Positions 5,564-5,682 of a stretch of 5,682 nt of DNA are shown in pieces (within the stretch, counting starts at the first letter, position 1; each line of letters starts with the position of its first letter). The notes under the pieces are model-generated. The model searched no databases. It saw only the letters and a program-made list of their open reading frames with translations, and had not been told where the DNA came from. Source of the DNA: Clostridia bacterium (lineage in GTDB: Bacteria > Bacillota > Clostridia > Oscillospirales > Acutalibacteraceae). The translations under genes and the position numbers were made by a program. The stretch covers positions 1 through 5,682 of the forward strand of contig JAUNQL010000075.1 in the NCBI GenBank assembly GCA_030536195.1, read 5' to 3'.

Positions 5564-5682
5564 TTATTCCTCTGCTTGTGCGTCTGGCTGAGCTGGCGCG
5601 GAGTCAGCAGCCATAGCGTTCATCTCAAGCCACTGGTTCTTGGTGATGAGAACCTGACGTGGCTTGGAGCCCTCAAATGGGC
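5564..5682 (-). CDS. ftsK: DNA translocase FtsK/SpoIIIE, C-terminal end only
   Basis: Only the last 38 codons are in the window, ending in TAA at 5566-5564. They begin PFEGSKPRQVLITKNQWLEM and end in an Ala/Pro/Gln/Glu-rich tail. The GPxEGSKPRxVL pattern is typical of the end of the winged-helix gamma domain of FtsK/SpoIIIE, which reads KOPS/SRS sequences to orient DNA pumping during division or sporulation. The motor itself lies outside the window. The last codons supply the ygiQ ribosome binding site. The call rests on a short fragment; the family is fairly clear but the choice between FtsK and SpoIIIE naming is not. Confidence 0.8.
   Translation of the reverse strand, partial: PFEGSKPRQVLITKNQWLEMNAMAADSAPAQPDAQAEE

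Overview
The window looks like a chromosomal segment of a low-to-moderate GC Firmicute, most likely a Clostridia member of Lachnospiraceae type. This rests on strong AGGAGG ribosome binding sites, TATAAT promoters, a SpoIIIE/FtsK-like protein end, a long YgiQ protein and a stand-alone ComEC-like metallo-hydrolase. It is an inference from gene content and style, not a database match. Every gene I can support lies on the minus strand, so transcription runs from the right end to the left end. Both window edges cut through genes.

From right to left, the first block is an overlapping cluster: the last 38 codons of a DNA translocase (ftsK/spoIIIE family), ygiQ (radical SAM, UPF0313) 2 nt downstream, and a membrane-anchored ComEC/Rec2-type metallo-beta-lactamase-fold hydrolase whose start overlaps the ygiQ end by 35 nt. 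These three are probably translationally coupled.

Next is a compact type II toxin-antitoxin module, with a Phd/YefM-like antitoxin and a RelE/ParE-like toxin that overlap by 38 nt. It has a good sigma-A promoter of its own, whose -35 box touches the stop codon of the hydrolase gene. Palindromes over the -10 box are the likely autoregulatory operator.

A gene-free stretch of about 560 bp (1705-2266) follows. It is rich in structure. It holds a small hairpin just after the toxin, a 157-bp nested inverted repeat (2054-2210) that could be a MITE-like element or a structured RNA and contains a terminator-like hairpin, a set of four TTGCCGAT repeats able to form mutually exclusive hairpins (1877-2015), and then the rpsB promoter and a roughly 117-nt 5' leader.

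The last block is the translation operon rpsB-tsf (ribosomal protein S2, then elongation factor Ts). The two genes are 2 nt apart, and the tsf ribosome binding site is embedded in the acidic C-terminal codons of rpsB. The tsf gene runs off the left edge. The part most worth a second look is the structured intergenic DNA between the toxin and rpsB; I recognise no known RNA family or transposon in it.
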